A program made the position numbers and the translations under genes. The notes under the pieces were generated by a model that had not been told where the DNA came from, did no database searches, and saw nothing but the letters and a program-made list of their open reading frames with translations. Source: Pseudarthrobacter sp. SSS035 (GTDB taxonomy: Bacteria > Actinomycetota > Actinomycetes > Actinomycetales > Micrococcaceae). From it: a DNA stretch of 64,000 nucleotides. How positions within the stretch are numbered: the first letter of the stretch is position 1; every line of letters starts with the position of its first letter. Shown here in pieces: positions 32,073-41,212 of this stretch. The stretch spans positions 4,278,001-4,342,000 of the forward strand of contig NZ_CP096882.1 in the NCBI RefSeq assembly GCF_023273875.1, read 5' to 3'.

Positions 32073-33671
32073 CTAAGCCAGCGTAATCAGGTCCAGGTAG
32101 TCTTCGTTCCAGTGGTCCTCGATGCCGTCAGGCAGCAGCACGACGCGCTCGGGGTTCAGCGCTTCGACGGCACCTTCATCGTGGCTCACGAGGACGACGG
32201 CGCCGGTGTAGTTACTCAGGGCCCCGAGGATTTCGGCGCGGCTGGCCGGGTCGAGGTTGTTGGTGGGCTCGTCAAGGAGCAGCACGTTCGCGCTTGAGGC
32301 CACGATGGTGGCCAGGGCCAGCCGGGTCTTCTCGCCTCCGGAGAGCACACCGGCGGGCTTGTCGACGTCGTCTCCGGAGAACAGGAACGAGCCCAGGATG
32401 TTGCGGACCTCCGCGTCGTTCATGTCCGGGGCGGAGGAGCGCATGTTCTGCAGGACGGTGCGGTCCACGTCGAGCGTCTCGTGCTCCTGGGCGTAGTAGC
32501 CCACCTTCAGGCCGTGGCCCGCCACGACCTCGCCGGTGTCCGGCTTGTCGACGCCGGCAAGCATCCGCAGGAGCGTGGTCTTGCCGGCGCCGTTGAGGCC
32601 CAGGATGACCACCTTGGAGCCGCGGTCGATGGCCAGGTCCACGTCGGTGAAGATCTCCAGCGAGCCGTAGGACTTGCTGAGTCCGTCCGCGGTTAGCGGG
32701 GTCTTGCCGCAGGGTGACGGATCCGGGAAGCGCAGGGCTGCCACGCGGTCGGTCGCGCGGACGGCTTCGAGGCCGCCCAGGAGACGTTCGGCACGCTTGG
32801 CCATGTTCTGCGCTGCGACGGCCTTGGTGGCCTTGGCACGCATTTTGTTGGCCTGGTCGATGAGGACCTGGGCCTTCTTCTCCGCGTTGGCGCGCTCTCG
32901 CTTGCGGGCGCGCTCATCCGTTTCGCGCTGGAGCAGGTAGCGCTTCCAGTTCATGTTGTAGAAGTCGACCTTGGCGCGGTTCGGATCCAGCAGGAACACC
33001 TTGTTGACGGTGGCTTCGAGCAGCTCGGTGTCGTGGCTGATCACGATCAGGCCACCCTGGTGGTTCTTCAGGAACTCGCGGAGCCAGGTGATGGAATCCG
33101 CGTCGAGGTGGTTGGTGGGCTCATCGAGGAGCATCGTTTCGGCGTCCGAGTACAGGATCCGGGCGAGTTCCACACGACGGCGCTGGCCGCCGGACAGGGT
33201 CTTGAGCGGCTGGTTCAGCAGCCGGTCCGGGAGGGCCAGGTTGGAGCAGATCGCGGCGGCCTCGGCCTCGGCCGCGTATCCGCCGGCGGCCAGGAACTCG
33301 GATTCCAGCCGGTCATAGCGGTTCATCGCCTTGCGCTGGATCTCGGTGTCCTCGCTGGCCATGTCCTCATGCGTCTGCTTGAGCTTGTTGACGGCGATGT
33401 CCAGGCCGCGGGCGGAGAGGATGCGGTCGCGGGCCAGCTGTTCCATGTCCGGGGTCCGGGGATCCTGCGGCAGGTAGCCGATCTCGCCGCTGCGTGTAAC
33501 CTTGCCGCCGGCAGGCTGGCCTTCGCCCGCGAGCACCCGGGTCAGGGTCGTCTTGCCTGCGCCGTTACGGCCGACGAGGCCGATCTTGTCGCCCTTGTCG
33601 ATGCGGAAGCTCACCTGGTCCATGAGGAGCCGGGCGCCGGCGCGCAGTTCAAGATCCTGGACAGTAATCAC
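32073..33671 (-). CDS. ABC-F family ATPase
   Basis: 532 residues with two ABC domains and no membrane segments. Walker A GRNGAGKTTL (about 36-45) and GLNGAGKTTLL (about 348-358), signatures LSGGQRRRVELARIL and LSGGEKTRLALA, and the P-site-tRNA-interaction linker between (RERANAEKKAQVLIDQANKMRAKAT). ABC-F proteins act on the ribosome as translation factors or protect it from antibiotics. The counterpart in M. tuberculosis is probably Rv1473. GTG 33671 is the only sensible start. Confidence 0.92.
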   Translation of the reverse strand: MITVQDLELRAGARLLMDQVSFRIDKGDKIGLVGRNGAGKTTLTRVLAGEGQPAGGKVTRSGEIGYLPQDPRTPDMEQLARDRILSARGLDIAVNKLKQTHEDMASEDTEIQRKAMNRYDRLESEFLAAGGYAAEAEAAAICSNLALPDRLLNQPLKTLSGGQRRRVELARILYSDAETMLLDEPTNHLDADSITWLREFLKNHQGGLIVISHDTELLEATVNKVFLLDPNRAKVDFYNMNWKRYLLQRETDERARKRERANAEKKAQVLIDQANKMRAKATKAVAAQNMAKRAERLLGGLEAVRATDRVAALRFPDPSPCGKTPLTADGLSKSYGSLEIFTDVDLAIDRGSKVVILGLNGAGKTTLLRMLAGVDKPDTGEVVAGHGLKVGYYAQEHETLDVDRTVLQNMRSSAPDMNDAEVRNILGSFLFSGDDVDKPAGVLSGGEKTRLALATIVASSANVLLLDEPTNNLDPASRAEILGALSNYTGAVVLVSHDEGAVEALNPERVVLLPDGIEDHWNEDYLDLITLA

Positions 33672-33862
33672 AGCAGGTAAGGCCTTTCACAACAGGGAAA
33701 CGCCGCAGCTCAACGGGTGATGTCTGGAAGCAGCAAGCAGAATGGCCGACAGAACGGCCTTTCCAAGTCTACCGGCCCCAGCTTGACCCCATAACCGCAG
33801 CACCGCCGTCGTGCGTTGACTCACCGTTTGTGCCCTGCCGTCAGTCCCGGGCTTCCCGCTTA

Positions 33863-33875
33863 GTAGGTCCCCTAC
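33863..33875. promoter_or_regulatory. Short inverted repeat upstream of bioY
   Basis: GTAGG-TCC-CCTAC, perfect 5-3-5 palindrome 78 nt before the bioY start, a possible operator for a biotin-responsive repressor. The 280-bp gap it sits in (33672-33952) otherwise shows no gene. Confidence 0.3.
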
Positions 33876-33952
33876 AAAACGGCGTCCGACGGCGGCCGGT
33901 AACGTCAGGATCACCCCCATGCTTCGCTTGTACAACCACGACAGGAACACCC

Positions 33953-34582
33953 ATGAGCCAGACTGACGCCGCCGGCACCGGCACCGCTTCCCGCTTCCGG
34001 AACCGCTGGAACGCTACCGACCTGGGCCTGATCGCCGTCTTCGCGGCGCTCGTTGCCGGCTCCGCCATGGTGCCCGGCATCGCGGCGAACGTGTTCGGCA
34101 TCCCCATCACTTTCCAGACCCTAGCGGTGATGCTCACCGGACTGATGCTGGGCCCGGGCCGGGGTTTCGCCGCCGTCGGCCTGTACACCCTCCTGGGCCT
34201 GGCCGGCCTGCCGATCTTCAGCCAGGGCCGCAGCGGCCTGGGCATCCTGGCCGGACCGTCGGCCGGCTACATCATTGCTTTCCCCATCGCTGCAGCCGTT
34301 GTAGGCTGGCTCGCCACAGTAGTGATCCGGCGGACAACACGTGCCCGGACGCTGTGGTTCTTCGCGTCGGCGATGATCACCAGCATCGCCGTCGTGCACA
34401 CGCTCGGAGTGGCCGGAATCGCCCTGAACACCAAAGCGTCACTGGGTGAAGCCTTCCTCGCAGACCTGATCTTCTACCCCGGCGACGTGATTAAGAACAT
34501 CCTCGCCGCGGTGATCGCCGTGGCTCTGCACCGGGCATTTCCCGACGTCCTGGTCCGCCGGGTGAAGCGGATCAACAACTAG
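33953..34582 (+). CDS. bioY: Biotin ECF transporter substrate-binding protein BioY
   Basis: 209 residues, six hydrophobic segments. Family motifs GIPITFQTLAVMLTGLMLGPGRGF and AGLPIFSQGRSGLGILAGPSAGYI. Captures biotin in the membrane; energised by the following bioM and bioN genes. ATG 33953 has AGGA 7 nt upstream; the open frame upstream is not conserved. The three genes form the complete BioYMN module. Confidence 0.95.
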   Translation: MSQTDAAGTGTASRFRNRWNATDLGLIAVFAALVAGSAMVPGIAANVFGIPITFQTLAVMLTGLMLGPGRGFAAVGLYTLLGLAGLPIFSQGRSGLGILAGPSAGYIIAFPIAAAVVGWLATVVIRRTTRARTLWFFASAMITSIAVVHTLGVAGIALNTKASLGEAFLADLIFYPGDVIKNILAAVIAVALHRAFPDVLVRRVKRINN

Positions 34583-34589
34583 TCCCGCC

Positions 34590-35306
34590 ATGGCAACCAT
34601 TTCATTCCGGCAGGCATCCGTGGCCGTCGCCGTTGACAACCGCCCGGAACCCAAGTCCCTGCTCCAGGACGTCACGCTTGAGCTGACCGAGCAGCGCATC
34701 GGCGTGATCGGGGCCAACGGGTCCGGCAAGTCCACGCTGCTGCGAATGATCAACGGCCTCGTGCAGCCAAGTTCCGGCGCAGTGTCGGTGGACGGCGCCG
34801 ACACCGTCCGTGCGGTGCGGGCGGTCCGCAGGCAAGTGGGGTTCGTCTTCACGGATCCCTTGTCGCAGCTGGTGATGCCCACAGGGCGCGAGGACGTGGA
34901 GCTTTCGCTGCGCCGCCCGGTCCGCAACAGGGCGGAGCGGCGCCGGCTGGCCGAAGCGGCCCTGGAGCGCCTCGGCCTGCTGCCGCTCGCGGACCAAAGC
35001 ATCTACGAACTCTCCGGCGGTGAACGCCAGCTGATGGCCCTCGCCGCTGTGCTGGCCGTGAACCCCGCTGTCCTGGTGCTGGATGAACCGTCCACGCTCC
35101 TGGACCTCCGGAACCGTGAACTCCTGCGCCGCACCCTGTCCGGCCTCGACCAGCAGATCGTGATGTCCACGCACGACCTCGACCTTGCCCTGGAAATGGA
35201 CCGCGTGCTGGTGGTGGAGGCAGGGCGCGTGATGTTCGACGGCGGCGCGGCGGCGGCAGTCGACGCGTACCGGGCGCTGGTCGCCAACGGGCTGGCCGCG
35301 CCGTGA
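34590..35306 (+). CDS. bioM: Biotin ECF transporter ATPase BioM
   Basis: 238 residues. Walker A GANGSGKSTLL, Q-loop VGFVFTDPLSQLVMPT (the DPxxQ pattern of ECF A-subunits), signature LSGGERQLMALAAVL and Walker B VLVLDEPS. Powers biotin uptake with BioN and BioY. The ATG lies 7 nt after the bioY stop, and its own stop overlaps the bioN GTG. Confidence 0.93.
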   Translation: MATISFRQASVAVAVDNRPEPKSLLQDVTLELTEQRIGVIGANGSGKSTLLRMINGLVQPSSGAVSVDGADTVRAVRAVRRQVGFVFTDPLSQLVMPTGREDVELSLRRPVRNRAERRRLAEAALERLGLLPLADQSIYELSGGERQLMALAAVLAVNPAVLVLDEPSTLLDLRNRELLRRTLSGLDQQIVMSTHDLDLALEMDRVLVVEAGRVMFDGGAAAAVDAYRALVANGLAAP

Positions 35307-35926
35307 GAGGGCACGGCTTCCTGCTGGCCAACTACGTCCCGGGGAATTCAGTCATCCACCGGACGCCGCTGGCACTGAAATTCCTGCTGGTGGTGGGCTG
35401 CGGCCTGGTGTCCTTCCTGGTGGTCGACTGGCTGGTCTCCGCCGCTGTGCTGGCCGCCCTCGGCGTGCTGTTTCTCCTGGCCGGCGCCGGAGCCCGGCGG
35501 CTCGTAAGTGCTGTCCGTCCTGTTGCCGTGGTGCTGGTGGTCATCGGCCTGTTCCAGTGGTGGCAGCTGGGCGGACCCACAGCCGCCCGGATTGTCCTGA
35601 ACATCATGGTCTGCGTGGTGGCGGCGTCCCTGCTGACGGCCACCACTCCCATGCAGCGGATCCTGGACGGCGTGGTGTCACTGGCCACGCCGTTCCGCCG
35701 CTTTGGCGCGGACCCTGAACGTTTTGCGCTGACCATTGCCATCATGCTCCGCAGCATCCCGTATATCGCCGGCGCTTTTGCAGACGTCAGCGATTCCGCC
35801 CGGGCCCGCGGGCTTGAGCGCAACCCGCGTGCCCTGGTGCTGCCCGTTTTTATCACCACCGTGGCCTTCGCCCGCCAGACCGGCGAAGCGCTGGCTGCCC
35901 GCGGGCTGGGCGACGCGGAGGACTGA
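35303..35926 (+). CDS. bioN: Biotin ECF transporter transmembrane protein BioN (EcfT)
   Basis: 207 residues with about five hydrophobic segments and the EcfT coupling motifs ARA/G-x: SDSARARGLERNP and ALAARGLGD near the end, which contact the ATPase. GTG 35303 overlaps the bioM stop by 4 nt. Last gene of bioYMN; a T-rich stretch follows at 35941. Confidence 0.92.
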   Translation: MRGHGFLLANYVPGNSVIHRTPLALKFLLVVGCGLVSFLVVDWLVSAAVLAALGVLFLLAGAGARRLVSAVRPVAVVLVVIGLFQWWQLGGPTAARIVLNIMVCVVAASLLTATTPMQRILDGVVSLATPFRRFGADPERFALTIAIMLRSIPYIAGAFADVSDSARARGLERNPRALVLPVFITTVAFARQTGEALAARGLGDAED

Positions 35927-35951
35927 CGGGCTGCTGGCTATTTTTTGCTGC

Positions 35952-37202
35952 TTAGTGAGCCTTGTGGTCGCCGGCCAGCAACTCATAACGCAGCAGCGCG
36001 GCCGTGCCCATGCCGCCGGCAATACTGATGAGCGCCAGCGCCAACGATCCAGGATTGCCGGCACGCCGGGCCTGCGCGAGAAGCCGGGTCACCAGCACCG
36101 CACCGGACGCCCCGTAGGCGTGGCCCAATGCCAGCGCCCCGCCGTCGAGGTTGACCCGGTCCGGATCAATGCCCAGCTGGTCCAGGCAGGCCAGGGTCTG
36201 GGACGCGAAGGCTTCGTTGAATTCCACCAGGTCCACGCTGGCAGCCGACAGCCCCCTCGCCTGCAGGAGCCGCTCCGCGGCAACCGCTGCGCCGATCCCC
36301 AGCAGCCCGGGGTCCACACCGGCGGTGTCCGTGGCCAGCACCAGGAGCCCGTCTGTGGCTCCCAGTTCCCGTGCCCGCTGCAATGAAGTAACGACGACGG
36401 CGGACGCGGCGTCCGCGTCGAAGCATGAGTTCCCGGCGGTGACAGTTCCCCCTGGCACAAAGGCGGGCGGGAACCGCTTGAGAACCGCGGCGGACAGGCC
36501 GGGGCGGGGGCCGTCGTCGGCACTGATGGGTCCAGCGGACGTCTCCAAGGTGGTGATCTCGCCGGCAAAGAAGCCTGCTTTAGCCGCGGCCAGCGCCCGC
36601 TGGTGGCTGCGCAGCGCCGAGGCATCCTGCCGCTCCCGGCTGACCGTGAACCGGGCCGCTACGTTCTCGGCCGCGACCCCCATGTCCGGGTCGCCGAAGC
36701 TGTGCGGCACAAACTGGGCCCGGGCAAAAAAGTCAGGCTCGCCGTCGTCGTTCCGGTTGGCCCGCAGCGGAGCCGTGCTGATGCTCTCGACTCCCCCGGC
36801 GAGATAGACGGGGTTACCGCCGGCGGCAACCAGCCGGGCGGCCAGAACGATGGCATCCAGGCCTGACCCGCACTGGCGGTCAACGGTCAGTCCCGGCACA
36901 CCGACCGGAAGGCCCGCCTCAAGCAGGGCCAGGCGGGCCACGTTGCCGCCGCCGCCCACGGCGTTGCCGATCACCACATCCGTGACTTCTTCGGCCGACA
37001 GGTGGGTGTCTGCCAGCAGGTTGACCAGGACCGGTGCGAGAAGCTGGTGCGCACGCAGTTCCTTCAGCGCACCGTTGGCGCGCCGGACCGCGGTCCGGCG
37101 CGCCGCGATGATCACGGGCTGCCGGTCCGGCGGCAGCACGTCGCCGGGCGGCATGCCATGGGGCTGCAGGTCAGCGGTCAAGGTGTCGCGCCCTGGGGTC
37201 AT
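35952..37202 (-). CDS. Thiolase family protein (acetyl-CoA acetyltransferase) with Ser at the second catalytic Cys
   Basis: 416 residues. The acylated Cys is C111 (VDRQCGSGLDA), the NEAF motif and GHAYGASGA His are intact. The usual second Cys of the CxGGGxG motif is S393 (LISIAGGMG; codon at 36024-36026), which normally acts as the base. Activity may thus be altered. ATG 37202 overlaps the end of the adenylate-forming enzyme gene, so the two are probably co-transcribed and may activate and then condense or cleave an acyl chain. Confidence 0.85.
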   Translation of the reverse strand: MTPGRDTLTADLQPHGMPPGDVLPPDRQPVIIAARRTAVRRANGALKELRAHQLLAPVLVNLLADTHLSAEEVTDVVIGNAVGGGGNVARLALLEAGLPVGVPGLTVDRQCGSGLDAIVLAARLVAAGGNPVYLAGGVESISTAPLRANRNDDGEPDFFARAQFVPHSFGDPDMGVAAENVAARFTVSRERQDASALRSHQRALAAAKAGFFAGEITTLETSAGPISADDGPRPGLSAAVLKRFPPAFVPGGTVTAGNSCFDADAASAVVVTSLQRARELGATDGLLVLATDTAGVDPGLLGIGAAVAAERLLQARGLSAASVDLVEFNEAFASQTLACLDQLGIDPDRVNLDGGALALGHAYGASGAVLVTRLLAQARRAGNPGSLALALISIAGGMGTAALLRYELLAGDHKAH

Positions 37203-38577
37203 GGGAGCCGATCCAGTCGAGCAGGATGTTCCGGCTGACCTTGCCACGGTCCGTGATGGGAAGTTCGGAGAGCGCGAAGTACTGGTGGGGCCGCTTGTCC
37301 CGCGGCAGGATGTTTTCGAGTCCGGCCTTCAGCTGCGTGGCCGTGACTCCGCCGTGGGACGGAACGACGCCGGCGACCACCCGCTGGCCGCGGAGATCAT
37401 CGGGTATTCCGGCGGCCACCGCAGCAGCCACGCCCGGCACGGCCGCCAGGGCGAGTTCCACTTCGTGTGGATAGACGTTCTTTCCCGAGGTCAGGATCAT
37501 GTCGGCCCGCCGGCCCAGGATGTGCAGTTCGCCGTCGGCGAGGTAGCCCTGGTCCCCCACCGTGAACCAGCCGTTGAAGGAGCGCAGCGCCTGGCCGTCG
37601 TCACCCCACAGGTAGCCGTTGCTGATCATGCCGCTGCGGACACAGATATTGCCGGCTTCGCCGTCCTGCAGTTCGGAACCTTCATCGTCCAGGATTCTGA
37701 CGTCCACGCCCGGGAACGGGTGTCCGATGCCTGTTCCCCCGGCGTCCAGGAGCTCCCCCGCCGCCAGCCCCACACCGGAGACAAAGCTCAGTTCGGACGC
37801 GCCGTAGTACTCGAAGATGGTGGCGTTCGGCGCCCAGCGCCGTGCCGCTTCGAGGGTGCGTGCGTCCAGCTTCGAGCCGGCGCAGATGATGGTACGGATG
37901 CCGGAGGCATCCACGCCGCCGGTCAGGCCGCGCTCACTGAGCAGCCGCAGCATGGTGGGCACGAGGATGAGCCGGGTCACGCCGTCGTGCGTGATGGCGG
38001 CGTGGACATCACCGACGTCGAAACTCTCCAGCGTCTGGAATTCAGAGCCGGCGTAGAGGCACTCAGCCAGGGCGTAGAGGTTTAGGCTGGCGGACAGGGG
38101 CCCGGGCGCGAGCGTGACGTCGTCCTGGGCGAGGCCGAAGAACGAAACGGACGCGTCAAAGGACTGCCGCCAAGACTGCCTGGACCGGGTAAACGCCTTG
38201 GGCACTGACGTGGTGCCGGAGGTGAGTCCGATCAGGAACGTCGAGTCCGGCGGCCCGTCCGCCAAGGCATCCGCTGCGGAAACCGTGCCGGGCTTGGCCG
38301 ACTCTGCCAGCCGTTGAACGATCTCCTGGTGCAGGGACTCAGGCCAGGTCGGGTCCAGGACAGCGCATTGCCGCCGGCCGGCAACGGCTGCGGCGAACCT
38401 TGCGGCGAAGTTGACGGAGTTGGCCTCCGCAAGCACGGTGACGGCAGCTGTCTCCGGAAGGGCGGCTGCGGCGGCGTCCCGGAGCTCAGCCCAGCGCAGG
38501 CGCCGGCCCGCCACCACGACGGCGGTGTCATGGGGGCGTTCTTCGGCCCAGCGCTGGATTCTATCGAGAAAAGGCAT
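37171..38577 (-). CDS. AMP-dependent synthetase/ligase (acyl-CoA synthetase family)
   Basis: 468 residues, shorter than typical acyl-CoA synthetases. P-loop-like LTSGTTSVPKAF, YYGASELS, the hinge VGDQGYLADGELHILGRRADM and the catalytic Lys in ITDRGKVSR. It adenylates a carboxylate and probably transfers it to CoA. The start ATG 38577 is leaderless-type with TAAAGT 7 nt upstream. The thiolase gene overlaps its 3' end, indicating an operon for an unknown acyl substrate. Confidence 0.88.
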   Translation of the reverse strand: MPFLDRIQRWAEERPHDTAVVVAGRRLRWAELRDAAAAALPETAAVTVLAEANSVNFAARFAAAVAGRRQCAVLDPTWPESLHQEIVQRLAESAKPGTVSAADALADGPPDSTFLIGLTSGTTSVPKAFTRSRQSWRQSFDASVSFFGLAQDDVTLAPGPLSASLNLYALAECLYAGSEFQTLESFDVGDVHAAITHDGVTRLILVPTMLRLLSERGLTGGVDASGIRTIICAGSKLDARTLEAARRWAPNATIFEYYGASELSFVSGVGLAAGELLDAGGTGIGHPFPGVDVRILDDEGSELQDGEAGNICVRSGMISNGYLWGDDGQALRSFNGWFTVGDQGYLADGELHILGRRADMILTSGKNVYPHEVELALAAVPGVAAAVAAGIPDDLRGQRVVAGVVPSHGGVTATQLKAGLENILPRDKRPHQYFALSELPITDRGKVSRNILLDWIGSHDPRARHLDR

Positions 38578-38584
38578 CGTCCCA

Positions 38585-38590
38585 ACTTTA
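38585..38590 (-). promoter_or_regulatory. -10 box of a probable leaderless ligase promoter
   Basis: Minus-strand TAAAGT, 7 nt, ATG 38577. Confidence 0.5.
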
Positions 38591-38626
38591 CCGGCCGGAC
38601 TCCGCTTCGGTGGTTCCGCTAAGGGC

Positions 38627-38632
38627 TATTGT
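38627..38632 (+). promoter_or_regulatory. -10 box of a probable leaderless metallopeptidase promoter
   Basis: TATTGT, 6 nt, ATG 38639. Confidence 0.5.
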
Positions 38633-38638
38633 GACTTC

Positions 38639-39520
38639 ATGAGCTTCAATGACAACGTGCAGCTGGACCCTTCCCAGGTCCAGGACCGGCGTGGCATGGG
38701 CCGTGGGGCCAAAGTCGGCGGCGGCATCGGTGGCGGAATCGTCCTGCTGATAGCCGTTCTCCTCGGCGTCAACCCCGCCTTGCTCGAAGGCCTGACCGGT
38801 GGGGCGGGCACGGCTGATCAGAACCAGGGCACGGCGCCGGCCTGCACCACAGGGGCCGACGCCGACGCGCGGCTGGACTGCCGGATCACCGGCACGGTGA
38901 ACAGCCTGAACGCGTTCTGGCCGGCGTATCTCCAGCAATACAACGTGCAGTACCCGCAGCCGGAGACGGTGATCTTCGAGCAGGCCGTCAACAGCGCGTG
39001 CGGGACGGCTTCCAGCGCGGTGGGCCCCTTCTACTGCCCGGCTGACAGCACCGCCTACTTCGATCCCGGGTTCTTCCAGGATCTCGTGGACCGCTTCGGA
39101 TCCTCGGGAGGTCCCCTGGCGCAGGAGTACGTGGTGGCGCACGAATTCGGCCACCACATCCAGAACGTGCTGGGGTACATCGACCGGGCGCAGCAGGACC
39201 CGCAGGGGCCCGAGTCGGGCGCCGTCCGCGTGGAACTCCAGGCCGACTGCTATGCCGGCCTCTGGGTAAAGCACGCCTCAACCCAGCCCGGACCCGACGG
39301 CCAGCCGTTCCTGGAACCGATCACCCAGCAGGACCTGAACGATGCCCTGTCGGCAGCGTCAGCGGTGGGCGATGACCGGATCCAGGAAGCCGCCACCGGA
39401 CAGGTCTCGCCCGAGGCCTGGACGCACGGATCCAGCGAACAGCGGCAGAAATGGTTCTACACCGGCTACCAGACCGGCGACATCAACCAGTGCGACACAT
39501 TCTCGGCGCCATCCCTTTAA
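38639..39520 (+). CDS. YpfJ-type neutral zinc metallopeptidase, membrane anchored
   Basis: 293 residues. Short cytoplasmic start (MSFNDNVQLDPSQVQDRRG), one transmembrane helix at about 27-45 with a Gly-rich lead-in, and the extracellular zinc domain with HEFGHHIQ near residue 170 (HExxH) and the downstream ELQADCYAGLW Glu ligand. Four Cys in the outer domain may form disulfides. The family is conserved, but its substrate is unknown. Strong terminator follows. Confidence 0.9.
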   Translation: MSFNDNVQLDPSQVQDRRGMGRGAKVGGGIGGGIVLLIAVLLGVNPALLEGLTGGAGTADQNQGTAPACTTGADADARLDCRITGTVNSLNAFWPAYLQQYNVQYPQPETVIFEQAVNSACGTASSAVGPFYCPADSTAYFDPGFFQDLVDRFGSSGGPLAQEYVVAHEFGHHIQNVLGYIDRAQQDPQGPESGAVRVELQADCYAGLWVKHASTQPGPDGQPFLEPITQQDLNDALSAASAVGDDRIQEAATGQVSPEAWTHGSSEQRQKWFYTGYQTGDINQCDTFSAPSL

Positions 39521-39535
39521 ATTGGGCCGGTGGGG

Positions 39536-39584
39536 ACGACGACGGCCGGCTACCTCCGCTGGGGAGGTAACCGGCCGTCGTCGT
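39536..39584. terminator. Very long bidirectional terminator hairpin
   Basis: ACGACGACGGCCGG / CCGGCCGTCGTCGT (14 bp) continues into TACCTCC / GGAGGTA after one mismatch, 21 paired positions in all with a 5-nt loop, between convergent genes. Confidence 0.85.
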
Positions 39585-39602
39585 ACTTTAAGCGGTGCTA
39601 AC

Positions 39603-39935
39603 TCAGATGTTGAAGCCGAGGGCCCGCATCTGGTCCTTGCCGTCATCGGTGATCCGCTCCGGACCCCAAGGCGGCATCCACACCCAGTTCAGGCGCCAGT
39701 CGTCAACGACGCCGTCAAGGGACTTGCCTACCTGTTCCTCGATGACATCGGTGAGCGGGCAGGCGGCCGTGGTGAGCGTCATGTCGATCAGCAGCGCGCC
39801 GTCGTCGTCGGAGTACTTCAGGCCGTACAGCAGCCCGAGGTCCACGATGTTCACACCGAGTTCCGGGTCGATGACGTCCTTGAGTGCCTCTTCGACATCT
39901 TCGAGGCCCGTGCGGGCCGCATTGATTTCGGTCAT
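39603..39935 (-). CDS. sufT: SufT-type Fe-S assembly factor (DUF59/MIP18 family)
   Basis: 110 residues. DUF59 core: EEALKDVIDPELGVNIVDLGLLYGL, the reactive Cys in TTAACPLTD and the C-terminal WVWMPPWGPERIT. SufT-like proteins help mature Fe-S proteins. Last gene of the suf operon, 12 nt after sufC, and homologous in position to Rv1466. Confidence 0.92.
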   Translation of the reverse strand: MTEINAARTGLEDVEEALKDVIDPELGVNIVDLGLLYGLKYSDDDGALLIDMTLTTAACPLTDVIEEQVGKSLDGVVDDWRLNWVWMPPWGPERITDDGKDQMRALGFNI

Positions 39936-39947
39936 GGCAAGTCCTAT

Positions 39948-40736
39948 CTAGGCCTGTGCGGCAGCAGCGATGGTGGCTGCGCCGGCGCCCGTGGCGTAAC
40001 GGTCGTAGCCTTCGTCTTCGAGGCGGTCAGCCAGCTCCGGGCCGCCCTCTTCGACAACCTGGCCGTCGACGAAGACGTGGACGAAGTCAGGCTTGATGTA
40101 GCGCAGGATGCGGGTGTAGTGCGTGATGAGCAGCGTGCCCATGTTGCCCGCTTCGTGTGCACGGTTGACGCCTTCGGAGACAACCTTCAGGGCGTCAACG
40201 TCCAGGCCCGAGTCGGTCTCGTCAAGGATGGCGAACTTCGGCTTGAAGAGTTCCAGCTGGAGGATCTCGACGCGCTTCTTCTCGCCGCCGGAGAAGCCTT
40301 CGTTGACGTTGCGCTCGGCGAAGTCTGCGTCGATGCGCAGCTGGGCCATGGCCGCCTTGACGTCCTTGGTCCAGGTCCGCAGCTTGGGTGCTTCGCCGTC
40401 GATGGCGGTTTTGGCGGTGCGCAGGAAGTTGGTCATGCTGACACCGGGGACCTCCACGGGGTACTGCATGGCCAGGAAAACGCCGGCGCGGGCCCGCTGG
40501 TCAACGGTCATCGCGAGGACGTCTTCGCCGTCGAGCGTGATGGTTCCGCTGGTGACCTTGTAGCGCGGGTGCCCGGCAATGGTGGAGGCCAGGGTGGACT
40601 TGCCCGAACCGTTGGGGCCCATGATGGCGTGGGTCTGACCGGTCTTGATGGTCAGGCTGACGCCCTTCAGGATCTCCTTGGTGCCCTGCTCCGTGTCAAT
40701 GCTGACGTGCAGGTCCTTGATCTCAAGAGTAGACAT
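39948..40736 (-). CDS. sufC: Fe-S cluster assembly ATPase SufC
   Basis: 262 residues. Walker A GPNGSGKST at 40-48, Q-loop AMQYPVEVPGVS, signature FSGGEKKRVEILQL and Walker B AILDETDSGLD, all typical of SufC. It powers the SufBCD scaffold. ATG 40736 has AGGAG about 10 nt upstream; the long open frame before it is not conserved. The 100-nt gap to the Rieske gene is the largest in the operon. Confidence 0.96.
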   Translation of the reverse strand: MSTLEIKDLHVSIDTEQGTKEILKGVSLTIKTGQTHAIMGPNGSGKSTLASTIAGHPRYKVTSGTITLDGEDVLAMTVDQRARAGVFLAMQYPVEVPGVSMTNFLRTAKTAIDGEAPKLRTWTKDVKAAMAQLRIDADFAERNVNEGFSGGEKKRVEILQLELFKPKFAILDETDSGLDVDALKVVSEGVNRAHEAGNMGTLLITHYTRILRYIKPDFVHVFVDGQVVEEGGPELADRLEDEGYDRYATGAGAATIAAAAQA

Positions 40737-40836
40737 AGGTCTTGTTCTCCTCTGCACCGCGCCCTCCGGCGGTGGTGCGGTCTGTATCTGGAAGTTTGGT
40801 TCTGTTGCTTGTGTCCGGCTGACGCCGGGGATGCTG

Positions 40837-41196
40837 CTAGCTGAAGTTCGGGGCTTCCGCACCGTTGAGCACGTTCGTGAAGTCCACATAGACCTCGTCG
40901 CCGACGATCTCGACGGCGAACACCGGGACGGGATCGTAGGCGGGGAGCTGGAGCGGCTCACCGCTGCGCAGGTCGAACTGGGAGCCGTGGCCCCAGCATT
41001 CGATCATGCAGCCCTCCACTTCGCCCTCGGACAGTGAGATGTCCGCGTGCGAGCAGGTGTCCCCGATGGCGTGGATGTCTCCCATGGAGTCCTTCACGAT
41101 GGCTACAGGGTAATCATCGATCAGGATCCGGAGCGCCTGCTTGAGCTGGATTTCATCCGTCTTGCAGACAAATTCGCCCTTTGGCTGGTCAGTCAT
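40837..41196 (-). CDS. Rieske-type [2Fe-2S] ferredoxin within the suf operon
   Basis: 119 residues. Rieske ligands C48-x-H50 (DTCSHAD) and C67-x2-H70 (ECWGHGS) hold a [2Fe-2S] cluster. Similar to small non-haem dioxygenase ferredoxin subunits, but no oxygenase gene is near. It lies between sufD (16 nt upstream) and sufC, as in many Micrococcales and Streptomyces suf operons. It may supply electrons for cluster assembly (inference). Confidence 0.92.
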   Translation of the reverse strand: MTDQPKGEFVCKTDEIQLKQALRILIDDYPVAIVKDSMGDIHAIGDTCSHADISLSEGEVEGCMIECWGHGSQFDLRSGEPLQLPAYDPVPVFAVEIVGDEVYVDFTNVLNGAEAPNFS

Positions 41197-41212
41197 CTGT
41201 TTTCCGCGCCGT

